A stretch of DNA of 64,000 nt from DATKDP01 sp035546335 (GCA_035546335.1 DATKDP010000016.1:1-64000), one strand, 5' to 3'; positions 41,062-50,951 are shown, counted from the stretch's first letter. Translations and numbers: made by a program. The notes: a model not told the origin generated them from the letters alone.

Positions 41062-42110
41062 AGAGCGAACCAGTTCCTCCGGCTGTAGTGGAAGTTCATC
41101 GTCTTGACGGTGAGCAGGAGCGCGAACTCGATCTTGAGGCGGCGCTCCGGACCGACGGCGCGGAGCTTGAGCTCCCGGCTGCGGCCGATCATGTCCTTGA
41201 GAACCTGGTCGAGTGTGAACTGGTACTCGCCGGTCCATCGCGAGACGAGCTGCCGGATCTCGGCGCTGTTGCGACGAATGAAGCGCGAGGCCATCTCGTA
41301 TGAGGCATCCTTCGGGTCGTCGGAGAAGAGGCGCCTGAGATCGCGGTCGTAAATGTCGGGATAGCTCACGAGATAGCGTTCGCGCTTCTCCCTGTAGTAC
41401 TCGGCGAGCGTCATCGGCAGTTTTCGCATCGGATCGACGCGCTGCCGGCTTCGCCGTACCACGCGGCGGGAGTGCAGCGTGTCGAGCAATTCGTCGACGT
41501 ATTGCAGCTTCCTGAGCGCGGGCCATCCCGCATAGCGCTTCCGCCAGCCGCCGCGGGATCCGAGAATCACGGCGAAGGTCTCGGCGAAGTCCTCCAGCGG
41601 ATGGCTTTGCGCATAGTAGAGCCGAAGATGATGGACATGGCGGCGGCTCGCTGGATTCGGCCGGTAGTGCTCGGGATACGGCTTGGAGGGATTTCCGAAG
41701 AACCGTCGCCATTCGGTGTCGCGACACAGCCGGTATGCGTTGTCGATCGCGTGACCGCATTCGTGCCGCAGGATCCTCATCATCTCCTCGCGCGTTCCTC
41801 CCTCCACTTCCAGCATCTGCTTCCGCTCGATCTTCATCAGCCGCGGATGCGCGAGATAGAAAGGAATCGCGATTCCGGGAATCACGTCGGGCACGAACCA
41901 GTCGTACGAAAGCCAGGCGTGCGGCCGGAAGCGGATGTTGCGTCGCGCGAGCTCTTCGTAGAGATCGTCGACGCACTGCTCGATCCAGGTCCCCTCGACC
42001 TGCAGGCCGAGATCGCGGACGCGGATCTCGAGCAGCTCCGCGTCGGAGAGCGTCTCCCAGTCGAATTGGTTGCGGCGGTTCCTGCTGCTCCTGCCCACGC
42101 TGGCGGACAT
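41058..42110 (-). CDS. Putative zinc metallopeptidase paired with an ATP-grasp ligase
   Basis: The 350-residue protein has an HExxH site at 116-120 (RILRHECGHAIDNAYRL) and a likely third ligand region at 171-180 (PLEDFAETFA). The sequence between them is rich in His and Tyr. No signal peptide or membrane helix is seen, so it is probably cytoplasmic. It belongs with putative zinc-binding peptidases of unknown substrate. The 4-nt overlap with the ATP-grasp gene suggests the two act on one substrate, one cutting and one ligating. The long basic C-terminal region (210-350) is unassigned. Confidence 0.8.
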   Translation of the reverse strand: MSASVGRSSRNRRNQFDWETLSDAELLEIRVRDLGLQVEGTWIEQCVDDLYEELARRNIRFRPHAWLSYDWFVPDVIPGIAIPFYLAHPRLMKIERKQMLEVEGGTREEMMRILRHECGHAIDNAYRLCRDTEWRRFFGNPSKPYPEHYRPNPASRRHVHHLRLYYAQSHPLEDFAETFAVILGSRGGWRKRYAGWPALRKLQYVDELLDTLHSRRVVRRSRQRVDPMRKLPMTLAEYYREKRERYLVSYPDIYDRDLRRLFSDDPKDASYEMASRFIRRNSAEIRQLVSRWTGEYQFTLDQVLKDMIGRSRELKLRAVGPERRLKIEFALLLTVKTMNFHYSRRNWFAL

Positions 42111-42176
42111 CCTACCGCAGAGGAGGACGGGCGCACGCGTGCGCTTACGTAGGGGCGCCTTCGCGATCGACGTCTC

Positions 42177-42806
42177 TCACTGCGCTTCGTACGTCACGCC
42201 GCTCGCCATGAGGATCGGGTAGGGATTCACCGGCTCCCCTTTCCACCATTCCTTCGTTTCCGGAAGGCGCTCGATCGCGAAGTGGAGATGCGGCGCTCCG
42301 GGGGGAGCGTTTCCTGTCGATCCGACGTAGCCGATGATCTGTCCGCGGTGCACCCTGGCACCCTCCGTCAGACCCGCAGCGTAAGCATCGAGATGTGCGT
42401 AGTAGTAGAGCACGCCGGCGTTCGAGTCGGAGAGGTAGATCGTCAGTCCGCCCGCCTTGCTCTCGAAGAGTTTCATCACCGTTCCTTCGACTGAGGCGAG
42501 GACAGCGGTACCGCGCGGGGCGAGAATGTCGATCGCCTGATGCCGCCGGCCTCCTCGGGGCTGCCCGAAGTCGTCCCTCAGGAGATCCCGCGTGACGCCG
42601 GCGACCGGAATGACGATCTCGCCGGTGGCGAGGGGGCGCACCGGGCGAACCGTCTTCCCGGCAACCGCCGGGCTCAAAGCGACCGGCTCCGGCAAATCGC
42701 TTCGCGCGGCCCGCGCCGTTTTGACGAGCCTCTCGCTTCCGACGAGATAGAGGCTCGTCCCGAACAGCACGAGCAGCAGCCGGGTCCAGAGTCGAACGGG
42801 TCGCAT
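42177..42806 (-). CDS. M23-family peptidoglycan endopeptidase
   Basis: The 209-residue protein has an N-terminal signal anchor (about 6-25, LWTRLLLVLFGTSLYLVG). An M23 (LytM) domain follows, with zinc ligands in RRHQAIDILAPRG (His and Asp) and PHLHFAI. VLASVEGTV and GLTIYLSDSNAG lie between them. It would act in the periplasm on peptidoglycan cross-links or as a LytM regulator. The ATG at 42806 directly starts the signal sequence. Confidence 0.9.
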   Translation of the reverse strand: MRPVRLWTRLLLVLFGTSLYLVGSERLVKTARAARSDLPEPVALSPAVAGKTVRPVRPLATGEIVIPVAGVTRDLLRDDFGQPRGGRRHQAIDILAPRGTAVLASVEGTVMKLFESKAGGLTIYLSDSNAGVLYYYAHLDAYAAGLTEGARVHRGQIIGYVGSTGNAPPGAPHLHFAIERLPETKEWWKGEPVNPYPILMASGVTYEAQ

Positions 42807-43156
42807 CACGAAGAGTGCTACCCGAACGAAGCGGTCAATATTCCGCCTGGCTTGCAGACTCTGCCGTAGGCTGATCAGGGGAGAGCGGGCGTCCCGCGCC
42901 CGCCACGGATGGGTGGTGGCTGTGGGCGCCAATGTCACATGTTCGCAAGCACTTGGGCGAACCGATTGCGCTGCGTTGCAGTCATGCGAGCCTGTCGCTG
43001 CGGCGGGCGCGCAAATGCTTCGCCCCTACGAGAATCAGGGTCTGGCAGGATGACGGCAGGTTTGCAGTGTCATTCCCTCTTCACCGGCGCGCAGCGCCGT
43101 CGACGATGGTTGCCATTTTTATGGCGTCTGGAGATTGGACACCATGGATCGCCATC
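42807..43156. repeat. 350-nt noncoding region with a dispersed repeat copy
   Basis: GGGGAGAGCGGGCGTCCC and its GC-rich continuation lie at 42878-42904. A region at about 42945-43035 (GCGAACCGATTGCGCTGCGT, then GCGCAAATGCTTCGCCCCTA) is similar to the right flank of the element at 44220-44488 and to part of 28391-29016. No terminal partner is present, so this is a half or degraded copy. No gene is supported here. Confidence 0.75.
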
Positions 43157-44152
43157 TCAGATGCGATTGACGTCGACGACGATCCTTCCGTCGACGCGCC
43201 CTTCCGTGATCTCTTCGCATTTCGACGGAAGCTCGCTCAGGCCGGCGACTCCCGCCTCGATGCGCTGCAGCGTCTCCTTCGACAGATCGGTCGCCAACCT
43301 CTGCCACGCGACCCGGCGCTGCGCCATCGGAGCCATGTTGGAGTCGATGCCGAGAAGATTGACACCCCTCAGAATGAAGGGATAGACGGTCGTCGACAGG
43401 TCGCTGCCCGAGGCGTTGCCGCACGCGGCAACCGACATGTGCGGAGAGAGCTGCGCGAGGATGCCGGCCAGGGTCGCGCCGCCGGCCGTATCGATCGCGC
43501 CCATCCAACGAGCGGAGCCGAGCGGTTTTGCCGCTGCAGCCGGCAGCTCCGACCGATCGATGATTCGACCGGCTCCGAGGAATCGAAGAAAATCCTCCGC
43601 CTCGCGACTTCCCGTCGAGGCGACCACACGAAAGCCACGCTTCGCGAGAAGGGCGACGGCGATGCTGCCCACCCCCCCTGTCGCCCCGGTCACGACCACT
43701 TCGCCCTCCCCCGGCTGTGCACCGTGAGACTCGAGTGCCATGACGGCGAACATCGACGTCAGCCCCGCCGTTCCGAGAATCATCGCCTCGCGCGTGGTCA
43801 GCCCGTCGGGGAGCGGCACGATCCACTCCGAGCGGACGCGAGCCTTCTGTGAATATCCACCCCAGTGCATCTCCCCGATTCTCCAGCCGGTCACGAGCAC
43901 CTTCCGCCCGGGAGGGAGCTCGGGATCGTCGCTCGATCGGATCGTCCCCGCGAGATCGATTCCGGGGACGAAGGGGAAGCTGCCGCGGATGATCTGTCCC
44001 TTGCCCGTGACCGCCAGGCCGTCCTTGTAGTTGATGCTCGAATAGTCGACATCGATCAGCGTGTCGCCCGGCGGCAGATCATCGACGTCGAGCTCGCGGA
44101 CCTTCGCCTCGATCGCCCCGTCGCGCTGGTCGAGCACCAATGCATGAAACAT
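43157..44152 (-). CDS. YhdH/AcuI-type zinc-free quinone oxidoreductase
   Basis: The 331-residue medium-chain reductase has YSSINYKDGLAVTGKG, FPFVPGIDLAGTI, GWRIGEMHWGGYSQKARV, the NADPH loop TGATGGVGSIAVALLAKRG and RGVNLLGIDSNMAP. These are typical of YhdH/AcuI, which reduces acryloyl-CoA to propanoyl-CoA in characterised members. No zinc-binding cysteines are present. The ATG at 44152 was chosen over one two codons upstream because GGAGGG would lie too close to the latter. Confidence 0.92.
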   Translation of the reverse strand: MFHALVLDQRDGAIEAKVRELDVDDLPPGDTLIDVDYSSINYKDGLAVTGKGQIIRGSFPFVPGIDLAGTIRSSDDPELPPGRKVLVTGWRIGEMHWGGYSQKARVRSEWIVPLPDGLTTREAMILGTAGLTSMFAVMALESHGAQPGEGEVVVTGATGGVGSIAVALLAKRGFRVVASTGSREAEDFLRFLGAGRIIDRSELPAAAAKPLGSARWMGAIDTAGGATLAGILAQLSPHMSVAACGNASGSDLSTTVYPFILRGVNLLGIDSNMAPMAQRRVAWQRLATDLSKETLQRIEAGVAGLSELPSKCEEITEGRVDGRIVVDVNRI

Positions 44153-44219
44153 CACCATCCCTCCTGCACGGCTACCCGGCCAATTGTACTCAAGGAAGCA
44201 GCGTGATTTTTGTAGGGCC

Positions 44220-44488
44220 GGGTGCTTGCGATGCCAAACCCGGGGAGAGCGGGCGTCCCGCGCCCGCCCCTGTTCCAACCGCAATACTCCAGCCTCGGGG
44301 CAGATGCTCGTGAACAGAGGCTATGCGCCAGCGCCTTGCCGAAGCGGACAACTTCGGCCCTCGCCCCAATCGCCGACTACGATCGGGACGCACTGCCACT
44401 CGGCGGGATACGGCATTGGAGGTGGAAGAGGGGCGGGCGCGGGACGCCCGCTCTCCCCGCAGGACATGGGCAGGCATCGCAAGCACCC
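44220..44488. mobile_element. MITE-like element A with nested inverted repeats
   Basis: Outer 16-bp arms GGGTGCTTGCGATGCC (44220-44235) and their complement (44473-44488) enclose inner ~28-bp arms starting GGGGAGAGCGGGCGTCCC (44242-44270) and its complement ending at 44458. The interior is about 160 bp and codes for nothing. It is an inverted relative of the element at 45305-45504. It has terminal inverted repeats but no transposase, as in MITE or REP-type elements. Confidence 0.75.
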
Positions 44489-44574
44489 GGACGAAGCGAT
44501 TGGCGCTGCGCTGCTGCGTCGCTGCTCCGGCCCGCGCGCAAATGCTTCGTCCCTACGAGAGGGGAACGAGTGTC

Positions 44575-44580
44575 TATAAT
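44575..44580 (+). promoter_or_regulatory. -10 box (TATAAT) of a likely leaderless esterase transcript
   Basis: A consensus TATAAT is followed by eight bases and the ATG at 44589. There is no ribosome binding site. The -35 region falls in the tail of a repeat element and does not match consensus. Confidence 0.45.
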
Positions 44581-44588
44581 CGCGTCGC

Positions 44589-45233
44589 ATGGGCGATCCA
44601 CTATCGGTTCTCTACTTTCACGGATTTGCTTCCTCGCCTCACGGGCGCAAGGTCGAAGCGCTCACCAGGCTCCTCGAGCCCGAAGGAATCGTTTTGAATC
44701 CTCCCGACCTCAATGCCCCGTCGTTCGGCGAGCTCGATTGGGATGCGATGATCGGCAGGGCGCTCGAGGCGGGGCGTCGCACTCCGCCGGCGGCCATTGC
44801 GGGGAGCTCGCTCGGCTCGCTCGTCGCGCTCGAGGTGGTCCGGCGCGGAATCGCCGCCCCTCTGATTCTCATCGCGCCCGCCGTGGGGATCGGAGACCGC
44901 TGGCGCCCGGAGCTCCCTCCAGGAGATCCGGTCATGGTGTTCCACTATGCGCTGGAGCGCGAGGTGCCGATCCACCGGAAGTTCTTCGATCAGATCGAGA
45001 AGGTCGAGCCGGAGCGCGATGCTCCGGGGCCGCCCGTATCGATCGTCATGGGACGCGACGACGAGAGCGTTCCGTTCGAGCGCGTTCGCGGCGTGTGGGA
45101 GGAGTGGACCGCGTCGCGTCGTCTCGCTGCAGGCTCACGCTTCATCGAGATCGCACGCGGTGATCACGGGCTGACCGACCATGTCGGTGTGATTGCCGAC
45201 GAGATAAGACGAAGGGTGAAGAGTGAAGCGTGA
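44589..45233 (+). CDS. Alpha/beta-hydrolase, YqiA-like esterase
   Basis: The 214-residue protein has YFHGFASSPHGRKVEAL near the N-terminus, the nucleophile elbow GSSLG with Ser74, LILIAPAVGI and a late catalytic-His segment GDHGLTD. The layout matches the UPF0227/YqiA group of small esterases; the substrate is unknown. Its last residues (RVKSEA) are encoded by a heptamer repeat tract, and the stop codon falls inside that tract. Confidence 0.85.
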   Translation: MGDPLSVLYFHGFASSPHGRKVEALTRLLEPEGIVLNPPDLNAPSFGELDWDAMIGRALEAGRRTPPAAIAGSSLGSLVALEVVRRGIAAPLILIAPAVGIGDRWRPELPPGDPVMVFHYALEREVPIHRKFFDQIEKVEPERDAPGPPVSIVMGRDDESVPFERVRGVWEEWTASRRLAAGSRFIEIARGDHGLTDHVGVIADEIRRRVKSEA

Positions 45234-45280
45234 AGAGTGAAGGGTGAAGGGTGAAGGGTGAAGGGTGAAGGGTGAAGAGT
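45211..45280. repeat. Ten perfect-register heptamers spanning the esterase stop codon
   Basis: Ten consecutive 7-mers of the form GAAGNGT (GAAGGGT six times, GAAGAGT three times, GAAGCGT once) cover the last codons and the stop of the esterase gene. The complementary pyrimidine units appear at 45505-45523, on the other side of element B. Confidence 0.9.
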
Positions 45281-45304
45281 CCGGGTGCTTGCGATGCCAA
45301 ACCC

Positions 45305-45504
45305 GGGGAGAGCGGGCGTCCCGCGCCCGCCCCTCTTCCATCTGCAATGCCGTATCCCACCGAGGGACGGTGGGTCCTGATCGTCGTCAGCGATTGAGCA
45401 ACCAATTGCCCGTTCCCGACTGCGAGCCTCTTTCACGAGCATCTGCCCCAAGGTTGGAGTATTGCGGTTGAAACAGGGGCGGGCGCGGGACGCCCGCTCT
45501 CCCC
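45305..45504. mobile_element. MITE-like element B, inverted relative of element A
   Basis: The 200-bp element has GGGGAGAGCGGGCGTCCC arms at 45305-45333 and complementary arms at 45476-45504. Its reverse complement matches element A at both ends (for example CAACCGCAATACTCCA and GGATACGGCATTG), while the middle has diverged. The outer arm GGGTGCTTGCGATGCC is present only on the left. It sits inside a split heptamer tract between two convergent genes. Confidence 0.75.
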
Positions 45505-45505
45505 T

Positions 45506-46822
45506 TCACTCTTCACTCTTCAGATAGTCGAGTGTCAACTGCGTCATCGCGCGCACTCCGAGGGGCAGGCCGCTTTCGTCGACGTAAAACAGCGGAGAGT
45601 GGTTCGATGGCGCGTCGGCGGCGGTCACGTTCTTCGGTCGCGTGCCGAGCCAGAAAAAAACTCCTGGGACCTTCTGCTGGTAGAAGGAAAAATCTTCGGC
45701 CCCCAGCACGGCTGGAACGATGCTGACGTTGGCCTCGCCCGCGGTGCGGCGCAGGCTTCCGAGCGACCACTCCGTGAGCACCGGATCGTTGTAGGTGATC
45801 GGATAGCCGCGTTTGATCGTGACGCTCGCCGTAGCGCCGGCGCTCTCGGCGATCCCCTCGGCGGTGCGGCGAACGCGCTCGTGAATCTCCTTCTGCATCT
45901 CCGCGTCGAGTGCGCGGAGCGTGCCGCGCATCATGACGCTGTCGGGAATGATGTTGGTTCGGACCCCGCCGTGGATGCTTCCGATGGTGACGATCGAAGG
46001 AGCCGTCGTCGAGTCGAGCTGCCTGCTGGGAATTGTCTGCAGTCCCAGCACGATCTGCGATGCGACGACGATCGGATCGACGCCCAGCCAGGGGTAGGCG
46101 CCGTGCGTCTGCCTTCCATGAACCTCGATCTGCAGCTCGTCCACCGCCGCCATCATCCCCTCGGGTCGAACCGCGAGGGTCCCCGCCTCGAAACGCGAGG
46201 TCACGTGCAGGCCGAAAATCGCATCCGGAGCAGGGTTGTCGAGAACCCCCTCCTGAACCATCAGCTGGGCGCCCCCCTCCTCACCCTCCGGCGCTCCCTC
46301 CTCGGCAGGCTGAAAAATGAACTTCACGGTGCCGGCCAGCTCGTCGCGCATCCCCGCCAGCACCTCGGCGACACCCATCAGAATCGCGACGTGCGCATCG
46401 TGCCCGCAGGCGTGCATCACGCCGGCTTCCTGCCCGTTGTACGTCGTCCGGACTTTCGACGCGAACGGCAGGTCGACTTCCTCTGTGACCGGAAGCGCGT
46501 CCATGTCCGCACGCAGCGCGACGACGCGCCCGCGCCTCGATCCTTCGAGAATTCCGACGACCCCGGTGTGCGCCACGCCCGTCGTCACCTCGATGCCGAG
46601 GCGCCGGAGATGATCGGCGACGAGCTTCGCGGTGCGCAGCTCCCGGTTTCCGAGCTCGGGATGCTGGTGGATGTCGCGACGCCACGCGATGACCTTGTCG
46701 TCGACGGCGGACGTCCGGCTCGCGACATCGAGCAGAGCTTCATTCATTGCAGCCTCCATCGGATGTGCAATCAGGCCGAGCCATCCGCCCAGCAGCAGTG
46801 GTGCGGTCAGTCGGGCGTGCAT
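45506..46822 (-). CDS. Exported M20D-family amidohydrolase
   Basis: The 438-residue protein resembles hippurate/N-acyl-amino-acid hydrolases. It starts with a hydrophobic signal-like segment (APLLLGGWLGLIA). Metal ligands lie in MHACGHDAHVA (Cys139, His141), FIFQPAEEGAPEGEEGG, an internal GLHV and the late NHSPLFYVDE. ADMDALPV is the usual M20D segment. It would be periplasmic if exported. An internal ATG after the signal would give a cytoplasmic form. The last residues (LKSEE) are encoded by heptamer repeat units. Confidence 0.9.
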   Translation of the reverse strand: MHARLTAPLLLGGWLGLIAHPMEAAMNEALLDVASRTSAVDDKVIAWRRDIHQHPELGNRELRTAKLVADHLRRLGIEVTTGVAHTGVVGILEGSRRGRVVALRADMDALPVTEEVDLPFASKVRTTYNGQEAGVMHACGHDAHVAILMGVAEVLAGMRDELAGTVKFIFQPAEEGAPEGEEGGAQLMVQEGVLDNPAPDAIFGLHVTSRFEAGTLAVRPEGMMAAVDELQIEVHGRQTHGAYPWLGVDPIVVASQIVLGLQTIPSRQLDSTTAPSIVTIGSIHGGVRTNIIPDSVMMRGTLRALDAEMQKEIHERVRRTAEGIAESAGATASVTIKRGYPITYNDPVLTEWSLGSLRRTAGEANVSIVPAVLGAEDFSFYQQKVPGVFFWLGTRPKNVTAADAPSNHSPLFYVDESGLPLGVRAMTQLTLDYLKSEE

Positions 46823-46838
46823 GGCGCAAGCCTACCAG

Positions 46839-46934
46839 AGAAGAGGGAAGAGTGAAGAGGGAAGAGTGAAGAGTGAAGAGGGAAAAGTGAAGAGGGAAGG
46901 GTGAAGAGTGAAGAATGAAGATGGAAGGGAGCAT
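46839..46934. repeat. Purine-rich heptanucleotide tract before the amidohydrolase gene
   Basis: GAAGAGG, GAAGAGT, GAAAAGT, GAAGGGT and GAAGATG units run with a strict 7-nt period, purines on the + strand. It is only 16 bp from the amidohydrolase start, where a promoter would be expected. Confidence 0.85.
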
Positions 46935-47272
46935 CGCGCGAAGACTCGAATAGGAATCCAGCCTGGCGTGCTGTCATCCCTGCGGGTGGGGGCGGGAAGG
47001 CGAGGGATCTCCCCTCAGGTCCAATGTAGGCCACATGCCGGCGAGCACCTTCTCGCGTCATCCTGAGCGAGGCGGATGGGTGGGCGTGAGCGACGGTTGC
47101 AGCGCACTGCTATGGAGTCCGCGACGAGCGTCCCGATTCGCTTACACCCTCGCCCGTCACCGGGCCGAAGATCGGAATCTTCGGCCACATGTCAACCCGA
47201 GCTCGAAAGCAGCGCTGCGCTCATCCGCGCGGCCGAGTTGCCTTCCGCCGAGGGTCTCGCTATCGTTTCGGG
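46935..47272. other. 338-nt noncoding region with a 10-bp hairpin
   Basis: No gene is supported. A perfect hairpin lies at 47163-47186 (arm GGCCGAAGAT, loop CGGA) with no U-run after it. GTCATCCTGAGCGAGGCGGA near 47057 resembles a GTCATCCTGAGCG-type intergenic repeat that I recall from many bacteria. That resemblance is from memory and unverified. TATCGT at 47261-47266, six bases before the lipoprotein ATG, may be a -10 box. Confidence 0.5.
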
Positions 47273-47881
47273 ATGAACAGATCGATTCTCGTTGCGGCGC
47301 TCCTTCTCGTCCCTCTGATTCTCCTCGGCTGCGGGGGGAAGGAAACGCCTGCTCCGGAAGCGCCGGCGCAGAGCGCTCCGAATCCACCGACGCCGGCGGA
47401 GGCGAAAGAGCTGATCGTCCCCTCGGCGGAATTCTCCGACTTCCAGTCGCCCTACAGCGGGTTCAGCCTGCCGATGAAGAAGTCGCTGATCGTGAACAAT
47501 GAGGTGCAGATGGTGGCCGATGATCTGAAGGCGGCCGGATACATCGACTGGCAGGGTGAGGATCTGGTCCTGACCGAGAAGACGGGCGGCGATCGCCGCT
47601 GGATGGTCCGTCCCAACGGATTCGTCGACATCGTTCCGCTGGCGAAGAAGGAGCTGGTGGAGGTGACGGATGTCGTGGCTGGTCCCGACGGAACCGTGGC
47701 CGCCGAGTTCACCTGGAAGTGGATCCCGAACGAGGTCGGCGCCTCACTCGTGCGCGGGCGGATCCGGGAACGTTTCGATGCCCTTCACCATGGAGTCGCG
47801 AAGCTGCAGCCTGCTTCCGGCGGTGGGTGGGAGATTCTGACGATCTCGCCACGCGAGCCGCCGGCGGGCGCGGCGTCGTGA
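47273..47881 (+). CDS. Lipoprotein of unknown function, 202 residues
   Basis: The N-terminus is a lipoprotein signal with lipobox LLGC, Cys20 (VPLILLGCGGKE). A Pro/Ala-rich linker follows to about residue 45, then a folded part with EFSDFQSPYSGFSLP, GYIDWQGEDLVLTE, AAEFTWKWIPNEVG and FDALHHGVAKLQ. No family is recognised. The ATG at 47273 starts the signal; an upstream frame start at 47189 is not supported. It is followed by a small frame and glnS. Confidence 0.75.
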   Translation: MNRSILVAALLLVPLILLGCGGKETPAPEAPAQSAPNPPTPAEAKELIVPSAEFSDFQSPYSGFSLPMKKSLIVNNEVQMVADDLKAAGYIDWQGEDLVLTEKTGGDRRWMVRPNGFVDIVPLAKKELVEVTDVVAGPDGTVAAEFTWKWIPNEVGASLVRGRIRERFDALHHGVAKLQPASGGGWEILTISPREPPAGAAS

Positions 47882-47895
47882 CTTGCACGCTGAGA

Positions 47896-47901
47896 TAGAA
47901 T
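47896..47901 (+). promoter_or_regulatory. -10 box (TAGAAT) before the small frame upstream of glnS
   Basis: TAGAAT is followed by eight bases and the ATG at 47910, the same geometry as at the other proposed leaderless units. No ribosome binding site is present. It implies that the transcript carrying glnS starts at this small frame. Confidence 0.4.
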
Positions 47902-47909
47902 CCGCCCTC

Positions 47910-48025
47910 ATGATTCCACGACTCCTTCTACTGGCTGCTGAGGAAGAGGGCGCGAGGATCATCCGGCGCGATGACGGTTCAGCATTCGAGATTTCGTTCG
48001 TCGCATCGGGAGTCGAGCTGTGGCG

Positions 48026-48029
<4 letters not shown>
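47910..48029 (+). CDS. Small ORF, 39 residues, coupled to glnS
   Basis: The frame begins MIPRLLLLAAEEEGARIIRR and ends in ELWR. Its TGA overlaps the glnS ATG as ATGA. It lies 8 nt after a TAGAAT box, so it could be the first frame of a leaderless mRNA and deliver ribosomes to glnS. It is not rich in Gln codons, so a classical attenuator is not indicated. No family is recognised. Confidence 0.4.
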
Positions 48030-49732
<1,703 letters not shown>

Positions 49733-49874
49733 CAGATAGCAGATGGCAGATAGCAGAGACGCCCCCTTTTCTGCCTCTACCCTTCTCCCTTCTCCCTTCT
49801 CCCCTCTGCCCTCTGCTATCTGCTATCTGCTATCTGCTATCTGCCCTCTGCCCTCTGCTATCTCCCTTCTCCCC
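49733..49874. repeat. Self-complementary heptanucleotide tract after glnS
   Basis: GCAGATA/GCAGATG units directly follow the glnS stop. They are complemented by a later block of CTATCTG and CCCTCTG units, with CTTCTCC units between. The 7-nt period holds throughout. It spans the whole spacer to the TAXI gene and could fold back over about 110 nt. Confidence 0.85.
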
Positions 49875-49886
49875 TCCGCGGTTACC

Positions 49887-50951
49887 ATGCACTGGCAGTC
49901 TGCCGATCCGATGCCGGAAGAACGATCAACGAGGAGCGCATTCACCTTCCGCGGCCTGCTTCGCCTTGCGGGTCTCATCGCAGCCGCTTTCCTCGTCACC
50001 CTCCATTTCATCGTCGATGGTGATCCACGCGAGTTCGCGCGCAATCACGGCTCGCGCCAGCGCCTCTCGATCGCCACTGGAGGAACCGGGGGTGTCTGGT
50101 ATCCGTACGGCGGCGGAATCGCGAATGTGATCAGCGGTCATGTGCCGAACGTCGAAGCGACCGCGGAAGTGACGTCCGCGTCGATCGACAATCTCCGTTT
50201 CGTCCAGCAGGGGACGGCGGACATCGCGTTCACTCTCGCCGATGCACTCGCCGACGCAGCGGCAGGGAGCGGTCCCTTCCGCTCGACCGGGAAGGTTCCG
50301 GCGCTGGCGCTCGCATCTCTGTATGACAGCTATCTCCATGTTGCGACCCTCGAGGGGAAGGGAGTCGATGAGCTCGCCGATCTTCGCGGGCGTGCCGTTT
50401 CGACCGGCTCGCCCGGCAGCGGAACCGAGGCGGCCGCCTTTCGTGTTCTGCGCGCGGCGGGGCTCGATCCGGGGCGCGACATCCGGCGGCAGGGGCTCGG
50501 CGTGGCCCAGTCGGTCGACGCGCTGAAAGACGGCAAGCTCGATGCGTTCTTCTGGGTTGGCGGCGTGCCGACGGGCGCGATTCTCGATCTCGCCAACGCG
50601 CACGGTCGCCGTCTGAAGCTGCTCTCGACCGATCGGATTCTTCCGGCGCTGCAGCGCGAATTCGGTGAGTCCCTCTACTTCGCCGTGGAGATCCCCGCCG
50701 GCTCCTATCCCGGAATCGACGCCGGCGTTCCCGTGATCGGGATTCGCAATCTTCTCGTGGTCGACGAATCGATGAACGAGCGTCTTGCGTGGGAAATCCT
50801 CACCGCGGTCTTCGATCAGAGAGACTCGCTCGTGGCCATTCATCCGGAGGCGCGGAATCTCCGGCTCGATACGGCGACGAAGGGCTCTCCGGTCGGATTC
50901 CATCCGGGAGCGATCCGCTACTATCGCGAGCGAGGCGTGTGGCCTCGTTGA
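49887..50951 (+). CDS. TAXI-family TRAP transporter substrate-binding protein
   Basis: The 354-residue protein has a membrane anchor or signal (about 25-45, LLRLAGLIAAAFLVTLHF). The TAXI domain follows: RLSIATGGTGGVWYPYGGGI, TSASIDNLRFVQQGTADIAF, VSTGSPGSGTEAAAFRVL, GKLDAFFWVGGVPTGAI. TAXI proteins bind small organic acids such as glutamate or 2-oxoglutarate-like compounds, but the ligand here is unknown. The start at ATG 49887 lacks a clear ribosome binding site; ATG 49911 is an alternative. The permease follows after 4 nt. Confidence 0.9.
   Translation: MHWQSADPMPEERSTRSAFTFRGLLRLAGLIAAAFLVTLHFIVDGDPREFARNHGSRQRLSIATGGTGGVWYPYGGGIANVISGHVPNVEATAEVTSASIDNLRFVQQGTADIAFTLADALADAAAGSGPFRSTGKVPALALASLYDSYLHVATLEGKGVDELADLRGRAVSTGSPGSGTEAAAFRVLRAAGLDPGRDIRRQGLGVAQSVDALKDGKLDAFFWVGGVPTGAILDLANAHGRRLKLLSTDRILPALQREFGESLYFAVEIPAGSYPGIDAGVPVIGIRNLLVVDESMNERLAWEILTAVFDQRDSLVAIHPEARNLRLDTATKGSPVGFHPGAIRYYRERGVWPR

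Noticed and set aside
43090..43156. Possible intrinsic terminator after the quinone oxidoreductase gene
   Set aside because: The 6-bp stem (ATGGCG/CGCCAT) has a long loop and is followed by A residues, not a U-run, on the transcribed strand.
44220..45504. Insertion sequence with its own transposase
   Set aside because: The elements have inverted ends but no open frame with transposase motifs. They are too short and are better described as nonautonomous.
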